64,000 bases of DNA, taken from the NCBI RefSeq assembly GCF_042676025.1, contig NZ_JBHTJP010000035.1, positions 1,054,001 through 1,118,000 of the forward strand. The letters run 5' to 3'. The DNA comes from Salinimicrobium gaetbulicola (lineage in GTDB: Bacteria; Bacteroidota; Bacteroidia; Flavobacteriales; Flavobacteriaceae). Under the pieces are notes generated by a model that was given only the letters and a program-made list of their open reading frames with translations, made no database searches and was not told the DNA's origin. The translations under genes were made by a program, and so were the position numbers. Within the stretch, counting starts at the first letter, position 1. Each line of letters begins with the position of its first letter. Positions 35,172 to 44,165 of the stretch are shown piece by piece.

Positions 35172-37343
35172 ATGAATTCTAAATATTTAGTGGTATTTGC
35201 CATAATGCTGATGTCAGCCCTTGTAAATGCCCAAAACCGGTTTGAAGCACACATTTTTGATGCTGAGGCCAACAGCCCTTTAGTTGGAGCAAATGCTGCA
35301 GTAAAAGGTAGTACAATAGGAGCGACAACCGATCAGGAGGGGAAAATAGTCCTGAATAACGTTCCCGATGGAGCACAAACCATATTGATCAGCTTTGTAG
35401 GATATGAGACCCGGGAAATGCAGTTTGAATTTCCTTTGGAAACAGAAGAGCCGCAGGTGATCTATCTTTTTCCGAAAGGAGAGGAGATGGAAGAGGTGAT
35501 CATCTCGGCCACCCGTTCCCGAAGGACCATTGCCGATCTGCCTACGCGGGTGGAAGTGATCTCGGGGGAAGAACTGGGTGAAAAAGGAAATATGAAGCCC
35601 GGCGATATAAGGATGTTACTGAACGAAACTACCGGGATCAGGACGCAGCAAACTTCTGCTACTTCTTATAATTCCAGTATCAGGATACAGGGACTGGATG
35701 GTAAATATACCCAGCTTTTGAAAGATGGATATCCTTTATATTCCGGATTTTCAGGTGGATTGAGCCTGTTGCAGATCGTGCCGCTTGACCTGCAGCAGGT
35801 TGAGGTGATCAAAGGAGCGTCCTCAACTTTATATGGGGGTGGTGCTATCGCCGGTCTTGTAAACCTGGTTTCCAAAAAACCTACAGAAGCAGGGGAGCTT
35901 AACTTTTTGCTTAATGGGACCTCTGCTCTTGGCCTGGACGTGAGCTCATTTTATTCTAATAAATGGGACAAAATAGGAACAACCGTCTTTGCCTCCTATA
36001 ACTACGGAAATCCTTATGACCCTGCAGATATTGGTTTGACAGCCATACCCGAATTCAATCGTTATACAGTCAACCCGAGGCTGTTCTATTACATCAATGA
36101 CCGCACAACATTGGAAGTGGGTGTGAATACCGTTATTGAAGAAAGAACAGGCGGGAATATTGATTTTATTAAAGGCGAGGAGGTACAGGATCCCTATTTT
36201 GAGCGTAATAATACCGAGCGAATCACCACCCGTGCAGGATTCGATCAATATTACCTGGATGGCTCTTATTTAAGTGTGAAGAACAGTTTTAGCTTTTTTG
36301 AAAGGAAGATAGAGATCCCTGATTTTGTTTTTTCCGGTGATCAGTTCGCGTCATTCAATGAGGTGGCTTATAATTTCGGAAGTACAGAAATGGAATGGAT
36401 CGCAGGGCTTAACCTGAATGTTGACAGCTTTGAGGAAGATCCCAATCCGCAAGCTCAGGTCGTGGATTACAATCATATCACGTACGGAGCTTTCCTTCAG
36501 AATAACTGGAGCGTATCTCAAACTTTTAGTTTGGAAACAGGTTTGCGGGCAGATTATCAAAATGAATACGGGTTCTTCGTGTTGCCGCGACTTTCTGCTA
36601 TGTTCAATTTTTCTGAAAATGTTACCGCCAGGGTAGGAGGGGGACTTGGCTATAAAACTCCGACCATTTTCACTGAGGATGCTGAAAGAATACAATTCCG
36701 GTATGTTTTACCCATTGATGTTTCTCAAACCGAAGCCGAGAGGTCTATAGGGCTTAATCTGGATGTAAACTATAGGACTGAACTTTTCAAAACAATTGAT
36801 TTCAGTCTGAATACCTTATTATTTTACACCAAGGTTAATGATCCTTTGATCCTGAGTAATGCGGGAGGGGAGTTTTACGAGTACACTCAGCCGGCAGGAT
36901 ATATTGATACCAAAGGCCTGGAGGCCAACATGAGGTTTAAATATGGCAATTTTAAACTGTTCACCGGTTATACGCTGGCTGATGTAAACAGGCACTACGG
37001 CGGAGAGACAACTGAGATGCCTTTGGTTGCGCAGCATCGACTCAACAATGTGCTGGTCTATGAAATTGAGGAAAGTTTAGTAATTGGTCTGGAAGGATAT
37101 TATTATGGACCCCAGGATCTCAATGACGGTACTACCGGACAGGATTATTGGATATTTGGATTAATGACCGAAAAGAAATGGGAGGATTTTTCGATCTTCC
37201 TGAATTTCGAAAATTTCACTGATACCAGACAGACCGGTTTTGATACCATCTATACCGGTTCGATCTCTGATCCCCAGTTTAGAGATATCTATGCGCCGGT
37301 GGACGGATTTGTGATAAACGGTGGAGTTAAGATAAGGATATAA
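35172..37343 (+). CDS. TonB-dependent receptor with carboxypeptidase-like N-terminal domain
   Basis: A 723-residue outer-membrane receptor. A signal peptide (1-20, ending VNAQ) is followed by a CarboxypepD_reg-like domain (about 22-105; GANAAVKGSTIGATTDQEGK, SFVGYETREM), then the plug (about 108-215; VIISATRSRRTIADLPTRVE, VEVIKGASSTLYGGGAIAGL) and the beta barrel. It is short compared with SusC proteins and has no SusD partner, so it fits siderophore, vitamin or metal-complex uptake. The cysteine-rich peptide before it and the cation transporter after it suggest a metal. A strong terminator follows at 37423. Confidence 0.92.
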   Translation: MNSKYLVVFAIMLMSALVNAQNRFEAHIFDAEANSPLVGANAAVKGSTIGATTDQEGKIVLNNVPDGAQTILISFVGYETREMQFEFPLETEEPQVIYLFPKGEEMEEVIISATRSRRTIADLPTRVEVISGEELGEKGNMKPGDIRMLLNETTGIRTQQTSATSYNSSIRIQGLDGKYTQLLKDGYPLYSGFSGGLSLLQIVPLDLQQVEVIKGASSTLYGGGAIAGLVNLVSKKPTEAGELNFLLNGTSALGLDVSSFYSNKWDKIGTTVFASYNYGNPYDPADIGLTAIPEFNRYTVNPRLFYYINDRTTLEVGVNTVIEERTGGNIDFIKGEEVQDPYFERNNTERITTRAGFDQYYLDGSYLSVKNSFSFFERKIEIPDFVFSGDQFASFNEVAYNFGSTEMEWIAGLNLNVDSFEEDPNPQAQVVDYNHITYGAFLQNNWSVSQTFSLETGLRADYQNEYGFFVLPRLSAMFNFSENVTARVGGGLGYKTPTIFTEDAERIQFRYVLPIDVSQTEAERSIGLNLDVNYRTELFKTIDFSLNTLLFYTKVNDPLILSNAGGEFYEYTQPAGYIDTKGLEANMRFKYGNFKLFTGYTLADVNRHYGGETTEMPLVAQHRLNNVLVYEIEESLVIGLEGYYYGPQDLNDGTTGQDYWIFGLMTEKKWEDFSIFLNFENFTDTRQTGFDTIYTGSISDPQFRDIYAPVDGFVINGGVKIRI

Positions 37344-37364
37344 ACAAATATTTCGAATTGTCTC

Positions 37365-37413
37365 CGGCTTTAGCCGTGGGGAATAAGAAGATAGATAAAA
37401 AGGGCTTTAGCCC
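37365..37413. repeat. Paired GGCTTTAGCC palindromes
   Basis: CGGCTTTAGCCG (37365-37376) and GGGCTTTAGCCC (37402-37413) are two palindromes of the same core, separated by 25 A-rich bases, in the gap after the TonB receptor gene. They resemble dispersed intergenic repeats of Flavobacteriia. No terminator T run is next to either. Confidence 0.5.
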
Positions 37414-37422
37414 AAAACCCGG

Positions 37423-37464
37423 AAAAGGTGTCAAAAATCCCCATTTTTGACACCTTTTCTTTTT
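37423..37464 (+). terminator. Strong hairpin terminator after the TonB receptor gene
   Basis: AAAAGGTGTCAAAAAT (37423-37438) pairs perfectly over 16 bases with ATTTTTGACACCTTTT (37443-37458), loop CCCC, then CTTTTTG. It separates the receptor gene from the transporter gene. Confidence 0.93.
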
Positions 37465-37510
37465 GATCATTTCCCAAAAATTCTAATTGAGAAGTCTTAA
37501 TTTTAGGCCT

Positions 37511-38152
37511 ATGGATGATAAATTTCAAAAACGGCTGAATTATGCTTTTATATTGAGCATGATCACGATAGGATATAATACAGTTGAAGGTGCTGTCTCC
37601 ACTTTTTTCGGGGCCAGTGATGAAACCCTTGCTCTCTTTGGATTTGGTCTGGACAGTTTTGTAGAGGTGTTGTCTGGGGTGGGAATCGCCCATATGATCT
37701 ACAGGATGAAAAGACGTCCCGTGATAGAACGTGATAGTTTTGAAGTTACGGCACTCAAAATAACCGGAACGGCTTTGTACACCCTTGCCGCCGGACTGGT
37801 TGTTGGGGCGGTTCTTGCAGTGATCAATAGATCTGAACCCGAAACCACCCTGGCGGGAATCATTATCGCCGTTTTGTCGATCCTTACCATGTACTTTCTG
37901 TACAGGGAAAAGATCAAGGTTGGAAAAAAACTAAATAGTCAGCCTATCATTTCTGACGCGAAATGTACCAAAACCTGCTTTTACCTATCTTTTATTCTCC
38001 TGACTTCAAGCCTGCTTTACGAACTTTGGGGGATCCCATATGTGGATGCTTTGGGAAGTATAGGTATAGCCTGGTATGCCTGGAAAGAAGGGAAGGAAGC
38101 CTGGGAAAATGCCAGAACAAAGAGCCTTAGCTGCAGCAGTGATTGTTGTTAA
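37511..38152 (+). CDS. CDF-like cation transporter with cysteine pairs
   Basis: A 213-residue inner-membrane protein with six hydrophobic helices and no C-terminal cytosolic metal-binding domain, so a shortened member of the cation diffusion facilitator superfamily. FGLDSFVEVLSGVGIAHMIY is the helix 2 motif with acidic ligands; DAKCTKTCFY places two cysteines at the start of helix 5, and VDALGSIGIAW closes the site. The tail ends SLSCSSDCC. Cysteines instead of the usual His/Asp suggest a soft metal. ATG 37511 is used; an upstream TTG at 37487 is not needed. A terminator on each side makes it its own unit. Confidence 0.8.
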   Translation: MDDKFQKRLNYAFILSMITIGYNTVEGAVSTFFGASDETLALFGFGLDSFVEVLSGVGIAHMIYRMKRRPVIERDSFEVTALKITGTALYTLAAGLVVGAVLAVINRSEPETTLAGIIIAVLSILTMYFLYREKIKVGKKLNSQPIISDAKCTKTCFYLSFILLTSSLLYELWGIPYVDALGSIGIAWYAWKEGKEAWENARTKSLSCSSDCC

Positions 38153-38186
38153 TGATCAGGTTGGGAAACCTAATAGTAGAAAACAA

Positions 38187-38213
38187 AAAACCCGTCCATT
38201 TGGGCGGGTTTTT
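38187..38213. terminator. Bidirectional terminator
   Basis: AAAACCCGTCC and GGGCGGGTTTT form an 11-bp stem with one T-G mismatch around ATTT, flanked by A and T runs, between the convergent transporter and Pur-like genes. Confidence 0.85.
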
Positions 38214-38232
38214 ATATTTAGAGTATATCTAA

Positions 38233-38616
38233 TTAAATGTCATCAAAGCTAATGTCTGTAAAAGCAGCGGCAGATGGAGTGGCAGCTGATTCAACCGTGT
38301 CCTCCTCTTCATTTTCTTTCTTGAAATTCTTTTGGTGACGCTCACTGATCACTTCTTCACCTTTTTCATCAAGAATATAATCAGTCATCTCCTTAAGTAT
38401 CTCATTAAAACCGGCAAAATCTTCTTTGTAAAGGTAGATCTTATGTTTCTTGTAGTGGAACGAACCGTCTTCGTTCGTGAATTTTTTACTTTCAGTGATA
38501 GTCAGGTAGTAATCATTTGCTTTAGTCGCCCTAACATCAAAGAAGTAGGTGCGTCTCCCAGCTCTTAAGACTTTGGAAAAAATCTCTTCTTTTTCAATCG
38601 TTCCATTGTCGCTCAT
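38233..38616 (-). CDS. Pur-like nucleic-acid-binding protein (DUF3276)
   Basis: A 127-residue protein. Residues 1-95 form the single Pur repeat found in Bacteroidota and Borrelia (FSKVLRAGRRTYFFDVRATK, NDYYLTITESKKF), which binds single-stranded DNA or RNA as a dimer. The tail is acidic and alanine-rich (ENEEEDTVESAATP). ATG 38616 is used; the frame also has TTG 38622. Highly conserved and probably highly expressed, with its own terminator. Confidence 0.9.
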   Translation of the reverse strand: MSDNGTIEKEEIFSKVLRAGRRTYFFDVRATKANDYYLTITESKKFTNEDGSFHYKKHKIYLYKEDFAGFNEILKEMTDYILDEKGEEVISERHQKNFKKENEEEDTVESAATPSAAAFTDISFDDI

Positions 38617-38690
38617 AATCAATTGTCTTTTACGGTTTGTAAATCATATCTCCAAAATTCTAAAAAAAATTAACATTCCGCAACAAATTT

Positions 38691-40448
38691 TTACATTTCT
38701 TTTTCACTTAGTTGTTTTAAATAAAGTTCTTTGTAGTAGCCGTCCTGGCCCAGTAATTCCTGGTGCGTTCCACGTTGAACTATTTCTCCACCTTCTAGAA
38801 TAATGATTTTATCAGCATTTTTAACTGACGAGATCCGGTGACTTACGATGATTGTGGTCTTATCCTTGGAAATTTTGAACAAATTATTGAGGATTTCCTC
38901 TTCTGTTTCGGTGTCTACTGCGGAAAGAGAATCGTCAAAAAGGAGGACCTTAGGATCATGAATAATTGCCCTTGCGATAGAAACTCGTTGTTTTTGTCCG
39001 CCTGAAAGCGTGATCCCTCTTTCCCCTAAAATTGTATCATAACCTTTACTGAAGCCCACGATATTTTTGTGGACGGCAGCCACTTTCGCGGCTTCCATGA
39101 TCTCCTTGTCGCTGGCTTCCGCTTTTCCGAAGCGAATATTATTTTTAATGGAATCGCTAAAGAGGAAGGCGTCTTGAGGCACATATCCAATCCCGTCTCT
39201 TAGCTCGTTGAGGTTCATCTTCCTAATGTCCTTTCCGTCGATCGCGATCACACCCTCATCCACATCATAAAGACGCCCGATCAATTCCAGGATGGTTGAT
39301 TTCCCAGATCCGGTTTTTCCGATAATAGCAAGAGTTTCACCGCTTTCTACTTCAAAAGAGACATTTTTAAGGGCTGTGATATTTGTGTCTTCATAGGTAA
39401 AAGAAACATTTTTAAAGGTGATGGACCCCTCGACGTTTTCCGGTTCTAAGGAAGGATTTTGGATGCTAGGCACTTCCTTTAAAAATTCGTTGATCCTTTT
39501 CTGTGAAGCTTCAGCCTGTTGGACAATGGAGGTTACCCATCCCACAGTCGCAACAGGCCAGGTCAGCATATTTACATACAGCAAAAATTCCACGATTATC
39601 CCGAGGTTGTCAATTTCTCCCATGATGAACTTACGGCCACCCACGAAGATCACAAGAATATTGCTCGCTCCTATCAGGAGGACCATAAGCGGAAAAAAGA
39701 AAGCCTGTACCTTTACAAGGTCGATGTTCTTCGCTTTGTTATCGTTGGAAAGTTCGGTAAAGGAAGTATTCATTTGTGGTTCCAGTCCGTACGATTTAAT
39801 GACTGATATTCCGCTGAAACTTTCCTGGGTAAACGTGTTCAATTTTGACAGGTACTGTTGTACGATGGTACTTCTTTTATTAATCGCCACACTTAATTTA
39901 TAGATGGCGAACGATAGTATTGGCAGCGGTGCAATAGTGTACATGGTAAGTTCCGGAGCCTGGGAGAACATATAAGGAATTACCACTATGAAAAGAACTC
40001 CTGTTTGAACGCTATACATGATGGCCGGCCCCAGGTACATTCTCACTTTTGAAACATCTTCGCTGATCCTGTTCATGAGGTCCCCGGTACGGTTCTGTTT
40101 GTAAAAGTTTAGTGACAGGTCCTCATATTTCCGGAAGATCTCATTTTTGAGGTCGTACTCAATATGACGGGAAACCACGATGAAGGTTTGGCGCATTAAA
40201 AAGGTGAAGAATGCGGCAATCAGTGTGGCTCCTAAAATGAGCAAAATATTAGTCATCAATTCTGAGCGAACGGCAGCTTCAGAAACTATTTCCCCGTTTA
40301 CGTATTTTTCTATGGCGTTGGTGGACTCTCCTATAAATCTCGGAGTAAGGATGGCAAACACCCTTGCAGCGATAGTTATAAAAAGGCCTACGATCAAATG
40401 CCATTTATATTTGAGAAAATATTTATTTACGTGTTTTAATTCTTTCAT
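38691..40448 (-). CDS. ABC exporter, fused permease and ATPase (MsbA-like)
   Basis: A 585-residue half-transporter. Six transmembrane helices (about 15-310) precede an ATPase domain with Walker A IIGKTGSGKST, signature TLSGGQKQR and Walker B VLLFDDSLSAVDTETE. Such homodimeric exporters move lipids or drugs; the substrate is unknown. Start at ATG 40448 (MKELKHVNKYFLKYKW), since the frame's TTG at 40466 adds only six residues. The end abuts the Pur-like gene but there is an AT-rich gap of 75 bases. Confidence 0.92.
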   Translation of the reverse strand: MKELKHVNKYFLKYKWHLIVGLFITIAARVFAILTPRFIGESTNAIEKYVNGEIVSEAAVRSELMTNILLILGATLIAAFFTFLMRQTFIVVSRHIEYDLKNEIFRKYEDLSLNFYKQNRTGDLMNRISEDVSKVRMYLGPAIMYSVQTGVLFIVVIPYMFSQAPELTMYTIAPLPILSFAIYKLSVAINKRSTIVQQYLSKLNTFTQESFSGISVIKSYGLEPQMNTSFTELSNDNKAKNIDLVKVQAFFFPLMVLLIGASNILVIFVGGRKFIMGEIDNLGIIVEFLLYVNMLTWPVATVGWVTSIVQQAEASQKRINEFLKEVPSIQNPSLEPENVEGSITFKNVSFTYEDTNITALKNVSFEVESGETLAIIGKTGSGKSTILELIGRLYDVDEGVIAIDGKDIRKMNLNELRDGIGYVPQDAFLFSDSIKNNIRFGKAEASDKEIMEAAKVAAVHKNIVGFSKGYDTILGERGITLSGGQKQRVSIARAIIHDPKVLLFDDSLSAVDTETEEEILNNLFKISKDKTTIIVSHRISSVKNADKIIILEGGEIVQRGTHQELLGQDGYYKELYLKQLSEKEM

Positions 40449-40523
40449 AGCTGTTAAAAACTGCAATTATTCGCAATTCCTTATTTATCAAAGGAAAAAG
40501 GATGGTCAAATTGAAATATTCCT

Positions 40524-40531
40524 TATTTTTG
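40524..40531 (+). promoter_or_regulatory. Promoter -7 element for leucine dehydrogenase
   Basis: TATTTTTG fits TAnnTTTG 49 bases before the ATG. At the expected distance upstream the sequence is ATG, a partial match to TTG. Confidence 0.45.
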
Positions 40532-40580
40532 CCTTGAATTTTTTCGATTAAACGAAATTCCAACTTTTATTTAAAAACTT

Positions 40581-41678
40581 ATGACAGTGGACGTTCTAAA
40601 GGCAAATGAACTTAAAAAAGCCGCTCCGGTCTTTGGGCAGCTTTCTTTCGATGACCATGAGCAAGTGGTTTTTTGCAACGACAAAGATACAGGATTAAAG
40701 GCAATTATTGGAATTCACAATACAGTTTTAGGACCTGCTCTGGGAGGAACCAGAATGTGGAACTACAGCAGTGAATGGGATGCCGTAAATGATGTTTTGA
40801 GGCTGTCCCGCGGGATGACCTTTAAAAGTGCCATTACAGGATTAAATCTTGGTGGAGGTAAAGCTGTGATCATTGGGGATGCTAAAACCCAAAAGACTCC
40901 AGAGCTTATGCGCAGATTCGGTGAATTCGTTCATTCTTTAAGCGGAAAATATATCACTGCCGAAGATGTGGGAATGGAAACTGCAGATATGGATACCGTA
41001 AGAGAGGTGACTCCTTATGTTACGGGTATTTCTGAAGATAAAGGAGGAGCAGGAAATCCTTCCCCTATTACTGCCTACGGGGTGTATATGGGAATGAAGG
41101 CGGCTGCTAAATTCAAATTCGGAACAGATAACCTTGAAGGAAAATCTGTTTTGGTGCAGGGAATTGGTCACGTTGGAGAATCTCTGGTAGAACACCTTTC
41201 CAAAGAAGGAGCAAAAGTTCTTATCAGTGATATCAACCAGGCCCGACTGGAAGAAGTTAGTAAATTATATAATGCGCAGATCTTTACAGATGCCGATGTG
41301 TATTCTGCAGATGTGGATATTTACGCGCCATGTGCTCTTGGAGCCACGATCAACGATGAAACAATCGATCGTTTCAAAGCTTCTATTATCGCCGGTGCAG
41401 CGAACAACCAGCTGGCAGATGACCGTAAGCACGGGATCGTACTTAGAGAAAAAGGAATTTTATATGCTCCAGATTTTCTTATCAATGCCGGAGGTATCAT
41501 CAATGTTTATGCTGAACTCGAAGGTTACGGGAAGAAGGAGATCATGGAGAAGACACAGAATATCTACAATACTACTCTTGAGATCCTCACAAGCGCAGAT
41601 GTCAATGACATCTCAACGCATGAGGCTGCGTTGAAAATAGCGCAACAGCGAATTGCCGATAGAAAAAAGCAGCAATAA
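40581..41678 (+). CDS. ldh: Leucine dehydrogenase (Glu/Leu/Phe/Val dehydrogenase family)
   Basis: A 365-residue NAD-dependent amino-acid dehydrogenase that deaminates leucine, valine and isoleucine in branched-chain catabolism. ALGGTRMWNYSSEWDAVNDV and LNLGGGKAVIIGD with catalytic Lys94 are substrate-domain motifs; SVLVQGIGHVGESLVEHLSK is the nucleotide-binding loop. A -7 promoter match (TATTTTTG, 40524-40531) lies upstream. The HMG-CoA lyase encoded at 47221 could act in the same leucine degradation route. Confidence 0.93.
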   Translation: MTVDVLKANELKKAAPVFGQLSFDDHEQVVFCNDKDTGLKAIIGIHNTVLGPALGGTRMWNYSSEWDAVNDVLRLSRGMTFKSAITGLNLGGGKAVIIGDAKTQKTPELMRRFGEFVHSLSGKYITAEDVGMETADMDTVREVTPYVTGISEDKGGAGNPSPITAYGVYMGMKAAAKFKFGTDNLEGKSVLVQGIGHVGESLVEHLSKEGAKVLISDINQARLEEVSKLYNAQIFTDADVYSADVDIYAPCALGATINDETIDRFKASIIAGAANNQLADDRKHGIVLREKGILYAPDFLINAGGIINVYAELEGYGKKEIMEKTQNIYNTTLEILTSADVNDISTHEAALKIAQQRIADRKKQQ

Positions 41679-41712
41679 GCTAAGCGGTTTTTCAATTTAA
41701 TAGTATTTTTGC

Positions 41713-41745
41713 GGGGCGAAAGGATTTCCTTTCGCCCCCTATAAT
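41713..41745 (+). terminator. GC-rich hairpin between leucine dehydrogenase and nusB
   Basis: GGGGCGAAAGGA (41713-41724) pairs perfectly with TCCTTTCGCCCC (41727-41738); the central loop is very tight. A weak T run follows (ATAATTTTT). It most probably terminates the dehydrogenase transcript. A TATTTTTG promoter-like element at 41704-41711 lies directly before it, so a role in the nusB leader is possible. Confidence 0.6.
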
Positions 41746-41767
41746 TTTTAAAAGTTCTTTTACAGCT

Positions 41768-42706
41768 ATGTTAACCAGAAGACATATCAGAGTTAAAGTA
41801 ATGCAGTCATTGTATGCGTACTCTCAAAGTGAAAATGATAATATCAATTCAGAAGAAAAATTCCTTCTGAAAAGTATGGAGGAGATGTACGATCTGTATC
41901 TTTTGCTACTGAATCTTTTTGTAGAGATCAAGGATCATGCAGCAGACTTTATGGAGAAATCTCAACAGAAACATCTACCTTCTGAGGAAGACAGAGATCC
42001 CAACAAAAAATTCGTGAACAATGAATTGATCAGTTTGCTGGAAGCGAATACCGGCCTTCAAAACGGGATCGAGAACAGAAAGTTGAATCATTGGAAGCAT
42101 GATGACGAATATGTTGGTATCCTTTGGAATGAGATCAAGAACAGCGAGATCTATGAGGAGTATATGGTCTCCAGAACCGGTACCTTTAAAGAGGACAAGG
42201 ATTTTTTGATCAAGGTCTTTAAAGAGATCATTGCACCTAACGAAAAATTATACGATTACCTGGAGGATAAGAAGATCACCTGGATAGATGACCTTCCGCT
42301 TGTAAATACTGCCATTGTAAAAATGCTTCAGAAATTACAGTCAGGAAAAGAGCATGCTCTTACCCGTCTTGTTAAAAGTACAGACGACAAGGATTTTGCA
42401 GTGCAGCTTTTCAGAAAGACCTTATTGAATGATGAGAGCCTGGCTCAGGAGATGGAGGGTAAAACTCCTAACTGGGATAAGGAACGCATCGCCGACCTGG
42501 ATACTATTCTTATAAAGATGGCAATTTGTGAATTTTTAAAGTTCCCATCGATCCCTGTGAAGGTGACTATTAACGAATATTTAGAAATTGCCAAGGAATA
42601 CAGTACTCCTAAAAGTAGTATTTTTATAAACGGGATCCTTGATAAACTCTCAAAAGAGTACCAGGAAGAGGGCAAGCTCAATAAAATGGGGCGTGGCCTT
42701 ATGTAG
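41768..42706 (+). CDS. nusB: Transcription antitermination factor NusB (long form)
   Basis: A 312-residue protein. NusB with S10 prevents early termination of rRNA transcripts. The NusB fold lies in the C-terminal half (DLDTILIKMAICEFLKFPSI, KVTINEYLEIAKEYSTPKSS, INGILDKL). E. coli NusB has about 139 residues; the N-terminal extension (starting LTRRHIRVKVMQSLYAYSQ and then a helical insert) is normal for Bacteroidota. It leads a small same-strand series with the DUF1573 and yajC genes. Confidence 0.93.
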   Translation: MLTRRHIRVKVMQSLYAYSQSENDNINSEEKFLLKSMEEMYDLYLLLLNLFVEIKDHAADFMEKSQQKHLPSEEDRDPNKKFVNNELISLLEANTGLQNGIENRKLNHWKHDDEYVGILWNEIKNSEIYEEYMVSRTGTFKEDKDFLIKVFKEIIAPNEKLYDYLEDKKITWIDDLPLVNTAIVKMLQKLQSGKEHALTRLVKSTDDKDFAVQLFRKTLLNDESLAQEMEGKTPNWDKERIADLDTILIKMAICEFLKFPSIPVKVTINEYLEIAKEYSTPKSSIFINGILDKLSKEYQEEGKLNKMGRGLM

Positions 42707-42754
42707 TCCCCTTAAATTTATTAATTTTATCACTTTAACCACAAATTGTTAATT

Positions 42755-43204
42755 ATGAAAAAAGGAATGTTATTTTTAGCTCTCGTTGCTGCTATGGTTT
42801 TTACCTCATGCAAGGATGATGCATCGAACAAAGTTAAAGCTGAAAACGTAGAAGAAGCTGCTGAGCGTGATGCTCAGGAAGTTGTTTATCCTGAAATGTC
42901 CTTCGACGAGACTGAATTTGACTTCGGGACAATAGAACAAGGTGCTGCACAGGAGCATACGTTTACTTTTACCAACACAGGAAAAGCTCCTTTGGTAATC
43001 ACTAATGCGTCAAGCTCTTGCGGATGTACTGTTCCGACCTGGACAAAAGAGCCAATTGCCCCGGGTGAAAAAGGAGAAATGCTAGTTAAATTTAATGGTA
43101 GCGGCCAGAACCAGGTAACTAAGACCGTAAATATTACGGCTAATACCGAATCTGGTAAAGAACAAATCAAAATCAAAGCTTTCGTAAATCCTAAACAGTC
43201 TTAA
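42755..43204 (+). CDS. DUF1573-domain lipoprotein
   Basis: A 149-residue lipoprotein. The lipobox ends at Cys19 (VFTSC). Residues about 50-145 are a DUF1573 immunoglobulin-like domain (FDFGTIEQGAAQEHTFTFTN, SSCGCTVPTW). In Bacteroidota such genes often accompany nusB and yajC; function is unknown, perhaps envelope-associated. ATG 42755 is used, since the hydrophobic signal starts there; an earlier TTG-type start would add three residues. Confidence 0.88.
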   Translation: MKKGMLFLALVAAMVFTSCKDDASNKVKAENVEEAAERDAQEVVYPEMSFDETEFDFGTIEQGAAQEHTFTFTNTGKAPLVITNASSSCGCTVPTWTKEPIAPGEKGEMLVKFNGSGQNQVTKTVNITANTESGKEQIKIKAFVNPKQS

Positions 43205-43223
43205 GGAAGCGACAAATTAATTT

Positions 43224-43517
43224 ATGGATCAATTAACCCAGTTTGCCCCAATTATTTTAATGTTTGTAGTGGTGTATTTCTTTATGATACGCCCGCAAAT
43301 GAAACGTGCTAAACAAGAGAAACAATTCTCTTCCGAACTTAAAAAAGGTGACAGAGTCATCACTAAAAGCGGAATGCATGGTAAAGTAGTTGATTTTAGT
43401 GAAAAACAAAATGCTGTAATTATCGAAACCGGTGCCGGAAAGATCACTTTCGACAGGTCATCCATCTCTATGGAAATGAGTCGAAAGCTGAACGAACCTG
43501 CAAAAGAGGTAAAATAA
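43224..43517 (+). CDS. yajC: Preprotein translocase subunit YajC
   Basis: A 97-residue membrane protein that associates with SecDF. One helix (about 5-22, FAPIILMFVVVYFFMIRPQM) precedes a small cytoplasmic domain (LKKGDRVITKSGMHGKVVDF). It follows the DUF1573 gene by 19 bases and is closed by a strong terminator. Confidence 0.93.
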   Translation: MDQLTQFAPIILMFVVVYFFMIRPQMKRAKQEKQFSSELKKGDRVITKSGMHGKVVDFSEKQNAVIIETGAGKITFDRSSISMEMSRKLNEPAKEVK

Positions 43518-43534
43518 TTCCAGTTTTGGAATAA

Positions 43535-43567
43535 GAAAAAGGCCGGTCATTTTGACCGGCCTTTTTT
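43535..43567. terminator. Bidirectional terminator
   Basis: GGCCGGTCA (43541-43549) and TGACCGGCC (43553-43561) pair perfectly around TTT, with A and T runs on the flanks, between convergent yajC and the DUF1801 gene. Confidence 0.93.
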
Positions 43568-44157
43568 CATTTCTTGTATTTATCATTGATTCCCACTCCA
43601 GATTTGATCATGGGAGTGATCTTCTCAAGTCTGTTGAGCTTGGTAGAATCCTGTCGGGCATCGTCGATATACTGACAGTAATCGCGTTGTTTGCCGGCAG
43701 TCAGTTCGAAAAAAGCAGTTTTAAGGTCAGAATCATTTTCAAAAGCCGTATTCAGTAATGCAGGGATTTCTACCTCCTTGCCTGTTTCAGGTTTGATCTC
43801 TTTCCCTGCTTTCTGATTCTTGATAGCCTCCTTCACGTACTTTTTAAGATCCTTCAGCGGTAAGTCCTCTCCTTTTTCAAATTTTATCTGTCTCAAGGCT
43901 TTAGTCTTGCCTTCCTGGGCGTTGGTTAACATGGCAGTATTCTCTTCCAGAAGAGCCCCTTGAAAGAACCATAAAGCGCAATGGTTCTTAAAAGCCCCGA
44001 TCCCTACCACGTTTTTACCGTGATGGGTGTAAACGGGGCCTCCCCATTTTATGGTTTCTTCCAGGTCGGTCGAGAGGATCATCTTTCGCAGGGCTTTGAT
44101 CTCCTCTTCCCATTCTACATGCCTGAGAATGTATTCATCTACATTTTTAACTGCCAT
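43567..44157 (-). CDS. DUF1801/YdeI (OmdA)-like protein
   Basis: A 196-residue cytoplasmic protein. The N-terminal half is a DUF1801 domain (LEETIKWGGPVYTHHGKNVV, CALWFFQGALL); the C-terminal half carries the YdeI/OmdA motif with FFELTAGKQRDYCQYIDDA, which in other species is linked with bacteriocin protection, though the mechanism is not known. It lies 8 bases downstream of pepT, so is probably co-transcribed. Confidence 0.85.
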   Translation of the reverse strand: MAVKNVDEYILRHVEWEEEIKALRKMILSTDLEETIKWGGPVYTHHGKNVVGIGAFKNHCALWFFQGALLEENTAMLTNAQEGKTKALRQIKFEKGEDLPLKDLKKYVKEAIKNQKAGKEIKPETGKEVEIPALLNTAFENDSDLKTAFFELTAGKQRDYCQYIDDARQDSTKLNRLEKITPMIKSGVGINDKYKK

Positions 44158-44165
44158 AAGACCGA

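Noticed and set aside
39418..39903. 161-residue plus-strand open frame
   Set aside because: Antisense to the ABC exporter gene, with no recognisable motif.
41704..41745. Possible riboswitch or attenuator before nusB
   Set aside because: The hairpin is a simple perfect stem with a 2-base loop and lacks a conserved core. A terminator of the previous gene is simpler.
43567..44157. Possible toxin-immunity locus on the basis of the YdeI/OmdA motif
   Set aside because: There is no bacteriocin gene nearby and the gene is linked to pepT. The motif alone does not show immunity function.
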